DNA of 64,000 bases from an uncultured Opitutaceae bacterium. GTDB taxonomy: Bacteria > Verrucomicrobiota > Verrucomicrobiia > Opitutales > Opitutaceae. Every line of letters starts with the position of its first letter. The stretch's first letter is position 1. Location of the stretch: positions 1 to 64,000 of the forward strand of contig CALFXL010000071.1 of the NCBI GenBank assembly GCA_937958045.1. Direction: 5' to 3'. Position numbers and translations under genes: made by a program. Below the pieces are notes generated by a model. That model was given only the letters and a program-made list of their open reading frames with translations, was not told the DNA's origin and did no database searches. Of the stretch, positions 9,094 through 18,539 are shown in pieces.

Positions 9094-10263
9094 ATGGCGT
9101 TTTCTCATCATCCGGCGCCCCGCTCCCCGCGGTGCCTCTCTCGCTCCGCGCTCATCGCCGCCTTAGCCTCCGCGACAACGCTCCAAGCCGCACTTTGGGA
9201 ATCTCCCGGCTGGGCGCTGGTCGGCTCCGCCGAGGCCGGCGGAGGTTATGACAGCAATCTTTACGCGCGGGCCGATGGCGATGAGGACTCCTTTGTTTAC
9301 GCCATTCCCACGCTGCGACTTTTCCGCCGCGCGTCGCTCACGCAGTTCGAGGTGCGCACGCAGCTTCACGCCACCAAGTTTTTCCAGGAGACAACCGAGG
9401 ATTCCTACGATCCGTCCTTATATATTGGATACGCGTATCCATTTACCGAGGACACGCTCGCCGCGCAGGAGATAAACGCCGCTTTCGTTCAATCCAGCCA
9501 TGCCAACGCCGATGTCGGCGGGCGTCTCGAACAGCGCGAGTCGAGTCTCAGCTGGGAAGGAAATATCTCGCCCACCGGGAAATCCGTCTGGCGCGGTCGC
9601 GCGGGCTGGCAGCGTTTCGATTACGCCGAGGACAACTACAACACCAACGAAACCTTCACTGCCGGCATCGCTTATCTTCTCGCTCCGCACGAGCTGCTGC
9701 AATTGGGCGCCGGCTACGGTTTCGACTTCAGCACATCGACGCCACAACTGGACGCGCCTAAAACGGAAAGCCTCCAACACTCGTTCACGCTTCGCGGCCG
9801 CGGCTCGTTTTCCTCGAAGCTCACGGGGCTTTTCTACGTCGGTTTCGCGACGATCGACTACTCCGGCGCGCAGGACCGATCCGATCGCGATGTCATCGCG
9901 GGCGCCCGTCTTGAGTGGGCCGCACGCGAACGTCTCCTGCTCGGTTCGCAGCTCGATCGCAAATCGTACTTCTCGCCCGGCGGCGACGCCGTCACGCGCA
10001 CCACGTTTCTGGTCGATGCCGCGCAACAACTCGCGGGCGGCTTCACCCTCCGGGTCGGTACGCAATTCGATTACTCCGATCACCGCGGCGTCACCTATGT
10101 GCGCAACGATTTCCGCGCCGGTGTGACCGGCGGCATCGAATACGCCTTCACCGACCGTTTCTCCGCCTCGCTCACGGGCAGCTGGGCCACGCAAACATCG
10201 GACATCGATCTCTACGAATTTGACCGCACCACCGCCACCGGCCGCGTGCTCCTCCGCTTTTAA
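9094..10263 (+). CDS. Outer-membrane beta-barrel protein of the EPS export machinery
   Basis: This 389-residue protein has an N-terminal signal peptide (basic n-region, then a hydrophobic stretch at about residues 16-30 ending near LQA). The body is rich in alternating aromatic and polar residues, and it ends in LLRF with a terminal Phe, the usual signature for BAM-assembled outer-membrane barrels. It resembles the beta-barrel proteins found beside Wza-type genes in exosortase-linked EPS loci. It probably forms or assists the outer-membrane exit route with the next gene product, which starts 16 bases downstream. The exact family is not certain from sequence alone. Confidence 0.75.
   Translation: MAFSHHPAPRSPRCLSRSALIAALASATTLQAALWESPGWALVGSAEAGGGYDSNLYARADGDEDSFVYAIPTLRLFRRASLTQFEVRTQLHATKFFQETTEDSYDPSLYIGYAYPFTEDTLAAQEINAAFVQSSHANADVGGRLEQRESSLSWEGNISPTGKSVWRGRAGWQRFDYAEDNYNTNETFTAGIAYLLAPHELLQLGAGYGFDFSTSTPQLDAPKTESLQHSFTLRGRGSFSSKLTGLFYVGFATIDYSGAQDRSDRDVIAGARLEWAARERLLLGSQLDRKSYFSPGGDAVTRTTFLVDAAQQLAGGFTLRVGTQFDYSDHRGVTYVRNDFRAGVTGGIEYAFTDRFSASLTGSWATQTSDIDLYEFDRTTATGRVLLRF
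9426..9441. repeat. Perfect 16-bp palindrome made of two TGGATAC words
   Basis: TGGATACGCGTATCCA is self-complementary across all 16 bases and joins two copies of the recurrent TGGATAC word tail to tail. It lies inside the coding region of the beta-barrel gene, encoding the residues IGYAYPF, so it is constrained by protein sequence as well. See the finding on the recurrent word. Confidence 0.6.
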
Positions 10264-10279
10264 ACGTCATTCGCTTCCC

Positions 10280-10912
10280 ATGAAAAAATTCTTACTGGTC
10301 CTTCTCGTCGCGCCGTTGGCGGCCTTCGCCAACACCACGGACGACGCCCAAAACGCGACTTTGGCGCGCGAATTTTCACCGGCTTCAACAGCCAGTCCGG
10401 ACTACCGGATCTCGCCGCGCGATCTCGTCCAGTTTCAGGTTTTCAACCAACCCGACATGACCATCGCGCAACGCGTCTCCGCCAATGGAGAACTTCGCCT
10501 GCCGCTGCTCGGCACCTACGCGATCGCCGGCCGCACCTTGCGCGAAGCGGAAGACGAGCTCGAAAAGCTCTACCGTTCGCGCGGTTTCTTCGTGTCGCCG
10601 CAAGTGATCCTCTCCGTCGAGGAATACGGCGAGCGCTACGTCTCGATTCTCGGTCAGGTGAAAAACCCCGAGCGCATCCCGCTTTCCGTCGAGACCAAGT
10701 CGATCGGCATTCTTCAAGCTATCACGCAGTCCGGGGGTTTCACGCGTGTGGCCCGCACCGATCAGGTGCAAGTGCTGCGTGTCAGCCCCGAGGGCCGCGA
10801 GGAACGCCTCGTGGTCAATGTTGACGACCTCCTCCGACCAGGCCGGTCGAGTGTATCAGAATTTCAACTACAATCTGGCGACATCGTGTTCGTGCCCGAA
10901 CGCGTTTTTTGA
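10280..10912 (+). CDS. Polysaccharide export outer-membrane protein (Wza/SLBB type)
   Basis: This 210-residue protein begins with a clear signal peptide (MKKFLLVLLVAPLAAFA). The Poly_export domain follows: YRISPRDLVQFQVFNQPDM, then VSANGELRLPLLGTYAIAGRTL, and then a single SLBB-like domain (VSILGQVKNPERIPL). It should form the periplasmic/outer-membrane channel that takes polymer from the Wzc-type kinase. It is shorter than E. coli Wza and lacks the C-terminal amphipathic helix and a lipobox Cys, so the separate beta-barrel at 9094 may supply the membrane pore. The ATG at 10280 is the only start consistent with the signal peptide. Confidence 0.88.
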   Translation: MKKFLLVLLVAPLAAFANTTDDAQNATLAREFSPASTASPDYRISPRDLVQFQVFNQPDMTIAQRVSANGELRLPLLGTYAIAGRTLREAEDELEKLYRSRGFFVSPQVILSVEEYGERYVSILGQVKNPERIPLSVETKSIGILQAITQSGGFTRVARTDQVQVLRVSPEGREERLVVNVDDLLRPGRSSVSEFQLQSGDIVFVPERVF

Positions 10913-10935
10913 ACCAACGCCATCCCTTTCCCATC

Positions 10936-13263
10936 ATGAACTCTTCCGACTCACCTCAGCTGCCTCCCTCGCGTTTCAACGCCTATGATGGGAACACCGC
11001 TGGCTTCAACGGCACCGCGCATCCGCTCGCCAACGGCTCCACGCCGCCGTTGCTCGTGCAGGGCATTCAGACGCGCGCGCAATCGCCGCGCGACGATCTT
11101 TCGCTCTCCACGATCCGTCCCGTCGTCCTGATGGTCCTGGCGCAAATCCGCGCACGTTGGTGGGCGGGTTTGCTCGCAGCCGCGGTGATCGCCGGCGGTC
11201 TCGGCTGGCTCGCGTTTCGCAATCCTCCGGAATACACCGCAAGCGCCAGCATCGTCGCCCAGAGTCCGCTCGATAAGATTCTCTCGATCAACGAAACCGC
11301 GCCGACACCTCCCGATCAACAGCGTCAGGAGAGCAACATGCGAAATCACCTCACGGTGATGAACAGCCGCTCGTTTCGTCAAACGCTCATCGCCAGTCTT
11401 TCGCCTGAGGAAGTGCTCGCGGTGCAGACGCCTTACTTGCGTCCCGACGAATCGCCATCCCCACAGTTTCTCGATTCGCTCCTCGCATCAAAGCTGTCCG
11501 TCGAACGCGAACGCGGTCGCGAGTTTTTCACCATTCACGCGCAACACCGCTCGCCCGAGATCGCGCTGATGCTGTCCGATCGCTTCGTCTCTCGTTATCT
11601 CGCATATGTACAACAAGAGTTTCGCGCCGCTGCCGCCGCTGCGTCCGACATCCTCCGCGAACAAGCCGCCGCTCTCACCGCGGAGATTCGCGAGCTCGAA
11701 GATCAACGGCGCGAATACCGCAAAACATTCGGTCTGATTTCGGTCGAAGAAAACCAGAGCATTATTTCCGAGCGCCTCCGCCGCATCAACGCCGCACTCT
11801 CCGATGTGCGCGTGCAACGCGTGGGACTCGAGACGCAGCTTCGTCAGGCCAAAGCGGATCTCGCCGCTTCGCCGACGCCGTTCAACAACCCGGTGCTCGC
11901 GACCTTCGGCAACAACCAGCTGCTCCGCGCCGATCTCGATCGTCTGCGTTCGCAGCGCGAAGTGCTCGCCACACAATACGGACCGAATCATCCGAAGATG
12001 GTCGAAGCCGATCGTCTCATCGCGGGACTCACCGAAACGCTTCAAACCAACTTCGCCCTCGCGCTTTCCGATCTTCAGGCGAAATACGATCTTTCCGTCG
12101 CCTCCGAACAACAGCTCAACAACGAGCTCACGCAGGCGTTCAACCAGTCGCTCGATATCGACAAGCTCTCGGGGACATTCAACACGCTCGGCGACGAGCT
12201 CGCGGCGAAACAAAAGACACAGGCGCTGCTCCTACAACGCATCGCGCAAAACGGCTTCACGCTGCAAATGCCCAACGACGTGATGCGCATCGTCGATTCG
12301 GCCTATCTCGAACAAAACAACTTCAAGCGCCGCATCCTCATCGGAGCGTTTATTCTCTGCCTCGCCGGCGCCGCGTTCGTGGGCACGCCGATGTTGTTGT
12401 ATCTTTTCGACGAGCGTCTTTCCGCGAGCGCCGATCTCGAAAAAGTTCTCGGCAAGGAATTGCTCGGAGCCATTCCGCGTCTCGGCCGTACACGCAACGA
12501 GGACAGGCCGCACATCGTGCGCGACAACGTCGATTTCGCTTCGGTGGAATGTTTCCTCAGCATCGTCGGCCAGCTCGAGTTGGTCTCGAAGAAAACGTTC
12601 CCTAAACGCATTCTCGTCACCAGCACGCTGCCCGGTGAGGGCAAGTCGATGATTGTCTCCAACCTCGCGGCGACGTTCACGCGCACGGGTCGCAGCACCG
12701 TGATTGTTGATTGCGACTTCCGTCGTCCCACGCAGCAGACGCTTCATCAAGCCGCCGCTGGTGGCGGGTTGCTCGTGTGGGCCGAAGCCGGGTTTCCGGT
12801 CGGCTCCGATCTCTTCGAGCCCAACGGCCCGCTCGGTCTGCGTCGTCTGCCCGATGGCACTTCGCTGATTCCTGTCGGTGGCGTCGATACGCAGCCGACG
12901 CGCCATCTGATCTCATCCGCGATGGCCGCGTTCTTCGAACGCCTCAGCGAATCGTTCGACGTTGTCATCGTCGACACGCCGCCCGCCGGCGTTTTCCAAG
13001 ACGCGCTCATTCTCGCCAAATACTGCCACGAATCGATCCTGGTGGCGCGCGAAGGCCGCGCCGAAACCGCGCAGGTCAAACGCACGGTCGGCGAACTCGA
13101 AAAGACGCCTTCGCCTGCGGTCGGTGTCGTGCTCAACGCCTTTGCGCCCGGTTCGAGCCATCCGCACATGGCCTACCGCCACATGGCGGAAAAATACGGT
13201 TACGGCTACGGCAAACCCGGCGCCAAAAAGGCGCGCCCCGCCAAAGTTCCCGCCAAGGCATGA
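10936..13263 (+). CDS. Wzc-type chain-length regulator and BY-type tyrosine autokinase
   Basis: This inner-membrane protein (775 residues) controls EPS chain length and export. A Wzz domain with two flanking membrane spans and a long periplasmic coiled coil precedes a cytoplasmic kinase. The kinase has Walker A GEGKS (residues 567-571), Walker A' VDCDF (592 is the first Asp) and Walker B VVIVDTPP (676-683). A C-terminal tyrosine cluster (YRHMAEKYGYGYGK) is the likely autophosphorylation site. ATG 10936 is chosen; a TTG at 10909 overlapping the previous stop is the alternative. No cognate tyrosine phosphatase is visible in the window. Confidence 0.92.
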   Translation: MNSSDSPQLPPSRFNAYDGNTAGFNGTAHPLANGSTPPLLVQGIQTRAQSPRDDLSLSTIRPVVLMVLAQIRARWWAGLLAAAVIAGGLGWLAFRNPPEYTASASIVAQSPLDKILSINETAPTPPDQQRQESNMRNHLTVMNSRSFRQTLIASLSPEEVLAVQTPYLRPDESPSPQFLDSLLASKLSVERERGREFFTIHAQHRSPEIALMLSDRFVSRYLAYVQQEFRAAAAAASDILREQAAALTAEIRELEDQRREYRKTFGLISVEENQSIISERLRRINAALSDVRVQRVGLETQLRQAKADLAASPTPFNNPVLATFGNNQLLRADLDRLRSQREVLATQYGPNHPKMVEADRLIAGLTETLQTNFALALSDLQAKYDLSVASEQQLNNELTQAFNQSLDIDKLSGTFNTLGDELAAKQKTQALLLQRIAQNGFTLQMPNDVMRIVDSAYLEQNNFKRRILIGAFILCLAGAAFVGTPMLLYLFDERLSASADLEKVLGKELLGAIPRLGRTRNEDRPHIVRDNVDFASVECFLSIVGQLELVSKKTFPKRILVTSTLPGEGKSMIVSNLAATFTRTGRSTVIVDCDFRRPTQQTLHQAAAGGGLLVWAEAGFPVGSDLFEPNGPLGLRRLPDGTSLIPVGGVDTQPTRHLISSAMAAFFERLSESFDVVIVDTPPAGVFQDALILAKYCHESILVAREGRAETAQVKRTVGELEKTPSPAVGVVLNAFAPGSSHPHMAYRHMAEKYGYGYGKPGAKKARPAKVPAKA

Positions 13264-13282
13264 TTCTTCCCGTCGCTTTATC

Positions 13283-14314
13283 ATGATCAGTCTTGCATCC
13301 AACATCGGCTCCGAAACTTCCGGGCGCCCTTATCACGATTTCGTTTCCTTCATCGGCCATCTTGCGCGTGAAGGCCGGTCGATCTTCTTCGATCCCTGCC
13401 AGGGCAACAACGGCGACGATCTCATCATCATCGGCGCGGAGTCCGTTTTCTCCGCCGTCGGTATTCGTGTGGTGGATACACCGCACGCGGCCGATGTCAT
13501 TGTCATCAACGGCGGCGGCATGTTTGTCGAGGGTTTCATTCAAGGCGTCACCAAGGTCCGCGAATACTCGGAGATTTTTCCGGACAAACCGCTGTGCATC
13601 GGACCGCAGAGTTTTCACCTGAGTTCGAACACCTTGCGCGGAGCCGTGCTGCGCAGACTCGCTCCGCTCATTGTCTGTGTGCGCGAAACGCCCAGTCAGG
13701 AGAATCTGGATAAAATCCTGAGCGACCTTCCCCGCGTGGAGTTTTTGCGTGATCACGATCTCGCCTTTCAGATCCCCACGACGCACCCGATCTTCACGCG
13801 TCCGCGCACGGAGCAGCATATACTCATCGTCGAGCGCCTCGACGGTGAACATCACTCACAAGCGGGACGTTCATTGCGTCATCGTCGTCAGCCGTGGCAC
13901 CGACGCCTCGCCTATTGGGTGCTTCCGACGTCCACCAAACAGCTTCTTCGCAAACGCCGTCAGGAAGCGAAAAGCGAGCGCATCACGCCTTATCGTTTGT
14001 GGGTGGAAAAAACGATTTCCGCCGACTTTCCCCAACTCGCCGGGCTTCCTCGTCTCGCCCGCGATTTGAGCAGCCGCGAGGTCGCTTCTTTTGAAGACTT
14101 CGTCAATAGCGTGGCGGCGTCGGCGCTTGTATTCACGGATCGACTACACGTCGGCATCCTCGCCGCGCGCATGGGCAAACGCACCTTCCTTTTCGAGGGC
14201 AGCTATCACAAGTGCCGGGGGGTGTATGAGCGCAGTCTCGCCGGTTTCCCGAATGTCACGCTCGTACCGCCGTCGGTCCTGAAGGAGCAACCCGCACCGG
14301 TCGTTTCCGCCTGA
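13283..14314 (+). CDS. Polysaccharide pyruvyl transferase family protein
   Basis: This 343-residue protein matches the polysaccharide pyruvyl transferase (WcaK/CsaB) superfamily. NNGDDLIIIGAESVF near the N-terminus, VIVINGGGMFVEG, CIGPQSFHL, VCVRETPSQ and the C-terminal FTDRLHVGILAARMGK with its conserved His are all typical. Such enzymes add pyruvate ketals from phosphoenolpyruvate to sugars of the repeat unit, making the polymer acidic. The ATG at 13283 lies 19 bases after the kinase stop; the frame is open further upstream but overlaps the kinase gene. The sugar acceptor is unknown. Confidence 0.85.
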   Translation: MISLASNIGSETSGRPYHDFVSFIGHLAREGRSIFFDPCQGNNGDDLIIIGAESVFSAVGIRVVDTPHAADVIVINGGGMFVEGFIQGVTKVREYSEIFPDKPLCIGPQSFHLSSNTLRGAVLRRLAPLIVCVRETPSQENLDKILSDLPRVEFLRDHDLAFQIPTTHPIFTRPRTEQHILIVERLDGEHHSQAGRSLRHRRQPWHRRLAYWVLPTSTKQLLRKRRQEAKSERITPYRLWVEKTISADFPQLAGLPRLARDLSSREVASFEDFVNSVAASALVFTDRLHVGILAARMGKRTFLFEGSYHKCRGVYERSLAGFPNVTLVPPSVLKEQPAPVVSA

Positions 14315-14320
14315 TTGTTC

Positions 14321-15835
14321 ATGGACCAAGCCACCACATTTCCCGCTGCTCGCACGCGGCCGCTCGCCGGCACCGCGTTGCGTGGCATGGCGTGGATGAC
14401 GTGGGTCGTGTTGGTCGCAAAGCTGTCCGGCTTCGGTGCCCAATGGGCGCTCGGTATTCTGCTTTCTCCGGCGGACTTCGGGGTCTTCGCGCTCGTCACC
14501 GTAACGCAAAATTTCATCGAGGGCTTTCGCGACATCGGCGCGTCGCGCATCCTCGTGCAACAAGGGCGTCACTACGACCGCCTCGCGCGCCCGATCCTGA
14601 AGCTCTCGCTTGCCGCGAATGCCATCGCGATCTTTCTCCTCGTCGGCGGAGCCCCCGCGTTTGCGCATTATTACAGCGAGCCGCAATTGCTGTGGTTGAT
14701 TCCAATCTCCGCCATCGCGATTCCGTGGACCACCGCCGCAGTCGTTTACAAGGCCAAGGCGAGTCGCGATCTCAATTATCCGCTCGTGGGCAAAATCGAA
14801 TCCGCGATACCGCTGATTCAAAACGCGCTCATGGTGCTGATGGCGTGGTTGGGCTTCGGTGTGATGAGTTTTGTCGTCCCCTTCGCGTTGACCGCGTGTT
14901 TCCAGATGATCGCGTACCGCCGCGCCGTCGGTCCTTTGCCGCCCGGCGCACAACTGAATCGCGCGTTGTTCTGGGAAATTTTTCATCAGAGCAAATGGCT
15001 CATGATCGGCGCGTACGGCATGGGCCTTGTGCTCCGCGGCGACTATCTCGTGTTGGGACGACTCTTTGACGACAAGGCGTCGCTCGGCATCTACTACTTC
15101 GGTTTTCAACTCGCGGCGTCGCTCGGCGTGCTCTTCACGTCGGGTCTGCAGAATGTGCTCATGCCGGCCTTCAGCGCGCTCGCCGAAGAACCTGCGCGCA
15201 TGCGACGCGCCTTCGTGCGTTCGTGCCGGATGTTGCTGATCGTGGCGACGCTCATCGCGGGCCTCTTCATCGCTGTTTGCCCCGAACTCCTTCAATTGCT
15301 CTGGCGCGGAAAATGGAACGCCGCCGCGCTCGTCGCGATCGCGATGGCTGCAAGCCTTCCGTTCAAACTGCTCGCACCGGTGGGCACCTCCATGGTCGAG
15401 GCGCTCGGACGCTGGCGCCGCCGCACCGAAATGCTGTTGCTCGATGGTGTTCTTGTGTGCGTCGCCGCGGCGATCGGCGCGTATCAGGGCGGAGTCACCG
15501 GCGCCGCCGTCGCGATCGCGATTCAACGCATCGTGATGGGTCTTGGCCAATCGTGGATCGCGGCGCACAGCATCGGCATGGGGGGCTTCGCAACCACGAG
15601 TCTGTTTTCGCGCGGCCTGTTCCCGTTCGTCGCCGGACTCGCGCTGCTCGCGCTTCAACCCGATCTCGTTTTTTCCGCATCGCCCGATCTCTTCCCGATG
15701 CTGCGCAGCGCTCTGCTCAAGATCGCGCTCTTCTCCGCGGGGTGGCTGGTCGCCGCTCTCTGCGTCAATCGCGACGCCCTCGATGACGTGAAATCTCTGA
15801 TCCACCAAAAACTCTCCTCTCGCCTTCGCGCATGA
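14321..15835 (+). CDS. Wzx-type flippase, first of three (polysaccharide biosynthesis membrane protein)
   Basis: This 504-residue, highly hydrophobic protein has about 12-14 predicted spans. It starts with LAGTALRGMAWMTWVVLVAKL and then LSPADFGVFALV, the N-terminal signature of the PST/Wzx family. It should flip lipid-linked repeat units across the inner membrane. The ATG at 14321 is preferred to the TTG at 14315. Its stop overlaps the start of the next gene by four bases (ATGA), a sign of coupled translation. It differs in sequence from the flippases at 29928 and 37452. Confidence 0.88.
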   Translation: MDQATTFPAARTRPLAGTALRGMAWMTWVVLVAKLSGFGAQWALGILLSPADFGVFALVTVTQNFIEGFRDIGASRILVQQGRHYDRLARPILKLSLAANAIAIFLLVGGAPAFAHYYSEPQLLWLIPISAIAIPWTTAAVVYKAKASRDLNYPLVGKIESAIPLIQNALMVLMAWLGFGVMSFVVPFALTACFQMIAYRRAVGPLPPGAQLNRALFWEIFHQSKWLMIGAYGMGLVLRGDYLVLGRLFDDKASLGIYYFGFQLAASLGVLFTSGLQNVLMPAFSALAEEPARMRRAFVRSCRMLLIVATLIAGLFIAVCPELLQLLWRGKWNAAALVAIAMAASLPFKLLAPVGTSMVEALGRWRRRTEMLLLDGVLVCVAAAIGAYQGGVTGAAVAIAIQRIVMGLGQSWIAAHSIGMGGFATTSLFSRGLFPFVAGLALLALQPDLVFSASPDLFPMLRSALLKIALFSAGWLVAALCVNRDALDDVKSLIHQKLSSRLRA

Positions 15836-16740
15836 TTGCCCCCCTCGACATCGCTTGCAGTTGCGACGATCGCTTCGCCCAACACGCGGGCGTCGCCATC
15901 GCCTCCGCCCTCGCCGCCTCCGCCACTCCACATCGGATGCGTTTCTGGATCATCACTTCAGGGCTCAATCGTACCAATGAAGATCGTCTGCGCCAGATCA
16001 CCGACCGTCAGGGCGCGTCATTGGAAATTCTTCCCGTAGATCTGCGCCGCCTTCAAGGAGCGCCCGTCGGTGGACACATCACACTCGCCACTTATTTCCG
16101 CATCTTCCTTCCCGAGCTGTTGCCCGAGTCGGTGACACGTTTGGTGTATCTCGACGCGGATGTTGTCGTGCGTCGCGACCTCGGGGAACTGCTCGCGCAC
16201 GACCTCGGCGACAATCTCGTCGGTGCCGTCGTCAACCCGCGCTTCCAACGCTGGGCGAGTCTCGGCCTGCAGCCGACGATGGGCTATTTCAATGCAGGCA
16301 TCCTGCTCATCCCGCTCGATGTGTGGCGTCGCGAAAACATACAGGAAAAACTCTGCGACGTCATCGCCAACCGCGCGCCGGTGTTGAAGCAACACGATCA
16401 AGACGCGCTCAACATTGTCGTCGTCGGTCGCTGGCAGCGGCTCGATCTGCGTTGGAATCAACAATACTCGTTCTTCCTCGTCGGCGCGCGCGGGCTCGGT
16501 CTGTCCACGCACGACTATCAACGGCTCACGTCGGATCCGTTCATCGTTCACTACTCCGGCAGCACGAAGCCCTGGGCGTTCTCCGACGATCATCCGCTGC
16601 GTCCGCTGTACTTTCGCTATTTGGAACAAACGCCGTTCGCTCCGTGGCGACCGCGACCGCGCGACTCCAAAGATTGGATACGCAAACTCATTCGTCTCGG
16701 CGTGCCGCATCGCCTGCGTCCGCGAGTTTTTGGTTGGTGA
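15832..16740 (+). CDS. Glycosyltransferase family 8 protein
   Basis: This 302-residue protein has the GT8 pattern: an N-terminal DIACSCDDRFAQHAGVAIASAL block, then the metal-binding DAD motif in LVYLDADVVVRRDL (D108-A-D110), YFNAGILLIPLD, and HDQDALNIV. GT8 enzymes are retaining and use UDP-glucose, UDP-galactose or related donors; LgtC is a known member. A late HYSGSTKPW block matches the family's C-terminal His motif. It is cytoplasmic and translationally coupled to the flippase gene before it. The donor sugar cannot be assigned. Confidence 0.9.
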   Translation: MIAPLDIACSCDDRFAQHAGVAIASALAASATPHRMRFWIITSGLNRTNEDRLRQITDRQGASLEILPVDLRRLQGAPVGGHITLATYFRIFLPELLPESVTRLVYLDADVVVRRDLGELLAHDLGDNLVGAVVNPRFQRWASLGLQPTMGYFNAGILLIPLDVWRRENIQEKLCDVIANRAPVLKQHDQDALNIVVVGRWQRLDLRWNQQYSFFLVGARGLGLSTHDYQRLTSDPFIVHYSGSTKPWAFSDDHPLRPLYFRYLEQTPFAPWRPRPRDSKDWIRKLIRLGVPHRLRPRVFGW

Positions 16741-16748
16741 AATTGAAC

Positions 16749-17963
16749 ATGCCCGTCACCGCTTCCATCGCTCCCACATCCCGGCATTCCGCACCGCGGC
16801 GCGCACCCGTCGCGGGCACGGCGGTGTTTCTCACCCACTCGAGTTTCACCTCAGCCTTTCGCGTCGGCTCTCATCAGCTCGCGAAGGCATTGGATTCGCG
16901 CGGATGGCGTGTGCTGCACATCCCGACGCCGATCACGCCCGCACATTTTCCGCTCGCGCTGCTGCGTGCCGACTACCGCAGACGCGTCGGGGTTTGGTGG
17001 CGCCCCCTTACACGCATCTTTCGCGAGACGCAGGAATACCAACCGCTCGCGCTGTTGCCGTGGCAGCTTGTGCGACGCACGTCGGACGCCACGCGTTGGT
17101 ATGCGAATGCTCAGTGGCGCGCCGCACATTTCGTGCAGCGCAGCGGCTTCGCGCAACCGGATCTGCTTTTCATCGACGAACCCCGGCTCACCGCGATGGC
17201 TCGGTGGTTTCGCCCGAAGCGATGCCTCTACCGGTCGACCGATCTGTATCACGAGATGCAAAACGATCCTTCGGTGATCGCGGCCGAGCGCGAGGCGCTG
17301 CAGCGTTGCGATGGCTTTGTCGCCACGTCGCAGCCGGTCTTCGCTCATCTGCGCGCACTCGCGCCGACGAAATCCGGTCTCGTCGTGCAAAACGGCGTGG
17401 AGCTCGATCATTTCACCCAACCCGGGGATCTGCCGGCTGAGTTTATCAACATCCCTTCGCCACGCGCCGTGTATATCGGCGCGATGGATACACGCTTCGA
17501 TTTCGACGCGGTCGTCCACCTGGCGAAAGCGCGCCCGTTCTGGTCGTTCGTGCTGATCGGCCCGCCGCCGAACAACCACCAAAATCTTCCGCGCAATCTC
17601 CATCTGCTCGGACCGCGCGCCTACGAACAACTGCCCGCCTATCTGCATCACTCGACCGTCGGCTTGCTGCCGTTGACCGATCATCCGGCGAATCACGGTC
17701 GTAGTCCGATGAAAATCTACGAATACGCCGCCGCGGGTTTGCCCGTGCTCGCGTCGAAAACCGAGGAGCTCGCGCGGCGTGCCCTGCCCTTCGTCGCTCT
17801 CTGCCAAGATTCGCGCGAGATGCCCGCCACGCTCGATGCGCTGTTGCTCGATCATGCTTCGCGTTCCGTCGCCGCGCGCACCAGCGCCCACGCGATGTCA
17901 TGGCAAAACCGGCTCGATGAGATCCTGCGCTTCGCCGCGGGACTCACTCCATACGACTCCTAA
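16749..17963 (+). CDS. GT4-like glycosyltransferase
   Basis: This 404-residue protein has a GT-B fold layout: N-terminal acceptor domain (FLTHSSFTSAFRVGSHQLAK), then a C-terminal donor domain with VQNGVELDHF, AVYIGAMD and SPMKIYEYAAAGLPVLAS, the last being the nucleotide-sugar site common in GT1/GT4-type enzymes. The ATG at 16749 follows the previous stop by eight bases; the open frame upstream overlaps the GT8 gene and is not conserved. It probably adds one sugar of the repeat unit at the cytoplasmic face. Confidence 0.82.
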   Translation: MPVTASIAPTSRHSAPRRAPVAGTAVFLTHSSFTSAFRVGSHQLAKALDSRGWRVLHIPTPITPAHFPLALLRADYRRRVGVWWRPLTRIFRETQEYQPLALLPWQLVRRTSDATRWYANAQWRAAHFVQRSGFAQPDLLFIDEPRLTAMARWFRPKRCLYRSTDLYHEMQNDPSVIAAEREALQRCDGFVATSQPVFAHLRALAPTKSGLVVQNGVELDHFTQPGDLPAEFINIPSPRAVYIGAMDTRFDFDAVVHLAKARPFWSFVLIGPPPNNHQNLPRNLHLLGPRAYEQLPAYLHHSTVGLLPLTDHPANHGRSPMKIYEYAAAGLPVLASKTEELARRALPFVALCQDSREMPATLDALLLDHASRSVAARTSAHAMSWQNRLDEILRFAAGLTPYDS

Positions 17964-17969
17964 TTCCCG

Positions 17970-18536
17970 ATGCGCCGCTCAACGTCCCTTTTCCAAGACC
18001 TCGCCGAAGATCTTCGTTTCGGCGTTTCCGAAGATGGCGGCAGCCTTCTCGGCCGGGCGTTGACCAATCGCGGCTTTCACGCGCTCGCCATCTATCGCGT
18101 ATCGCATCGCTTGCGTCGCACGCCGCTCTCTCCACTCGGCCTCTTGCTCACGCGCCTTTGTCAGATTTTATACGCAATCGACATCGATCCGCGTGCGCGA
18201 ATCGCCGGTGGCGTGATTATCTATCACGGTGTCGGTCTCGTCATCGGTGCCGGTGTGGTCATCAAGCCGCGCGTGGTGCTCTTCCACGGGGTCACGCTCG
18301 GCATCAAACGCGCCGGTCGTCGCGATGGTTTTCCACGCATCCAATCGCACGTCGTCATCGGCAGCGGAGCCAAACTATTCGGCCCGCTCGTTGTCGGCGA
18401 ACACGCCGTGATCGGCGCGAATTGCGTCATTTCGCACGACGTGCCGCCGCATACTCTCGTGAAACCGGCGGCGGTGGAGTTCGTTTCGCTTCTGCCGAAA
18501 ATGATGCGCCCCGAACCGCAAACGCTTCTTTCGTAA
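17970..18536 (+). CDS. CysE/WcaB-like hexapeptide-repeat acetyltransferase
   Basis: This 188-residue protein has an N-terminal helical part and a left-handed beta-helix of hexapeptide repeats (IDIDPRARIAGGVIIYHGVGLVIG and later VIGSGAKLFGPLVVGEHAVIGANCVI). The HGVTLG block matches the serine acetyltransferase subfamily. Within an EPS operon it most likely O-acetylates a sugar, as WcaB is thought to do, rather than making O-acetylserine. cysK elsewhere in the window is far away and on the other strand. It sits seven bases after the preceding glycosyltransferase gene. Confidence 0.82.
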   Translation: MRRSTSLFQDLAEDLRFGVSEDGGSLLGRALTNRGFHALAIYRVSHRLRRTPLSPLGLLLTRLCQILYAIDIDPRARIAGGVIIYHGVGLVIGAGVVIKPRVVLFHGVTLGIKRAGRRDGFPRIQSHVVIGSGAKLFGPLVVGEHAVIGANCVISHDVPPHTLVKPAAVEFVSLLPKMMRPEPQTLLS

Positions 18537-18539
18537 CGC

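Noticed and set aside
14144..15931. 595-codon minus-strand frame over the first flippase
   Set aside because: Polar, low-complexity shadow of a strongly hydrophobic real gene on the plus strand.
16531..16545. Idea that TGGATAC reflects avoidance of GGATCC
   Set aside because: GGATCC does occur (for example in the GT8 gene near 16533), and avoidance would not explain Asp-Thr or Tyr-Pro uses of the word.
17970..18536. Serine acetyltransferase for cysteine synthesis
   Set aside because: Its place in the EPS run and distance from cysK favour a sugar O-acetyltransferase, although the fold is the same.
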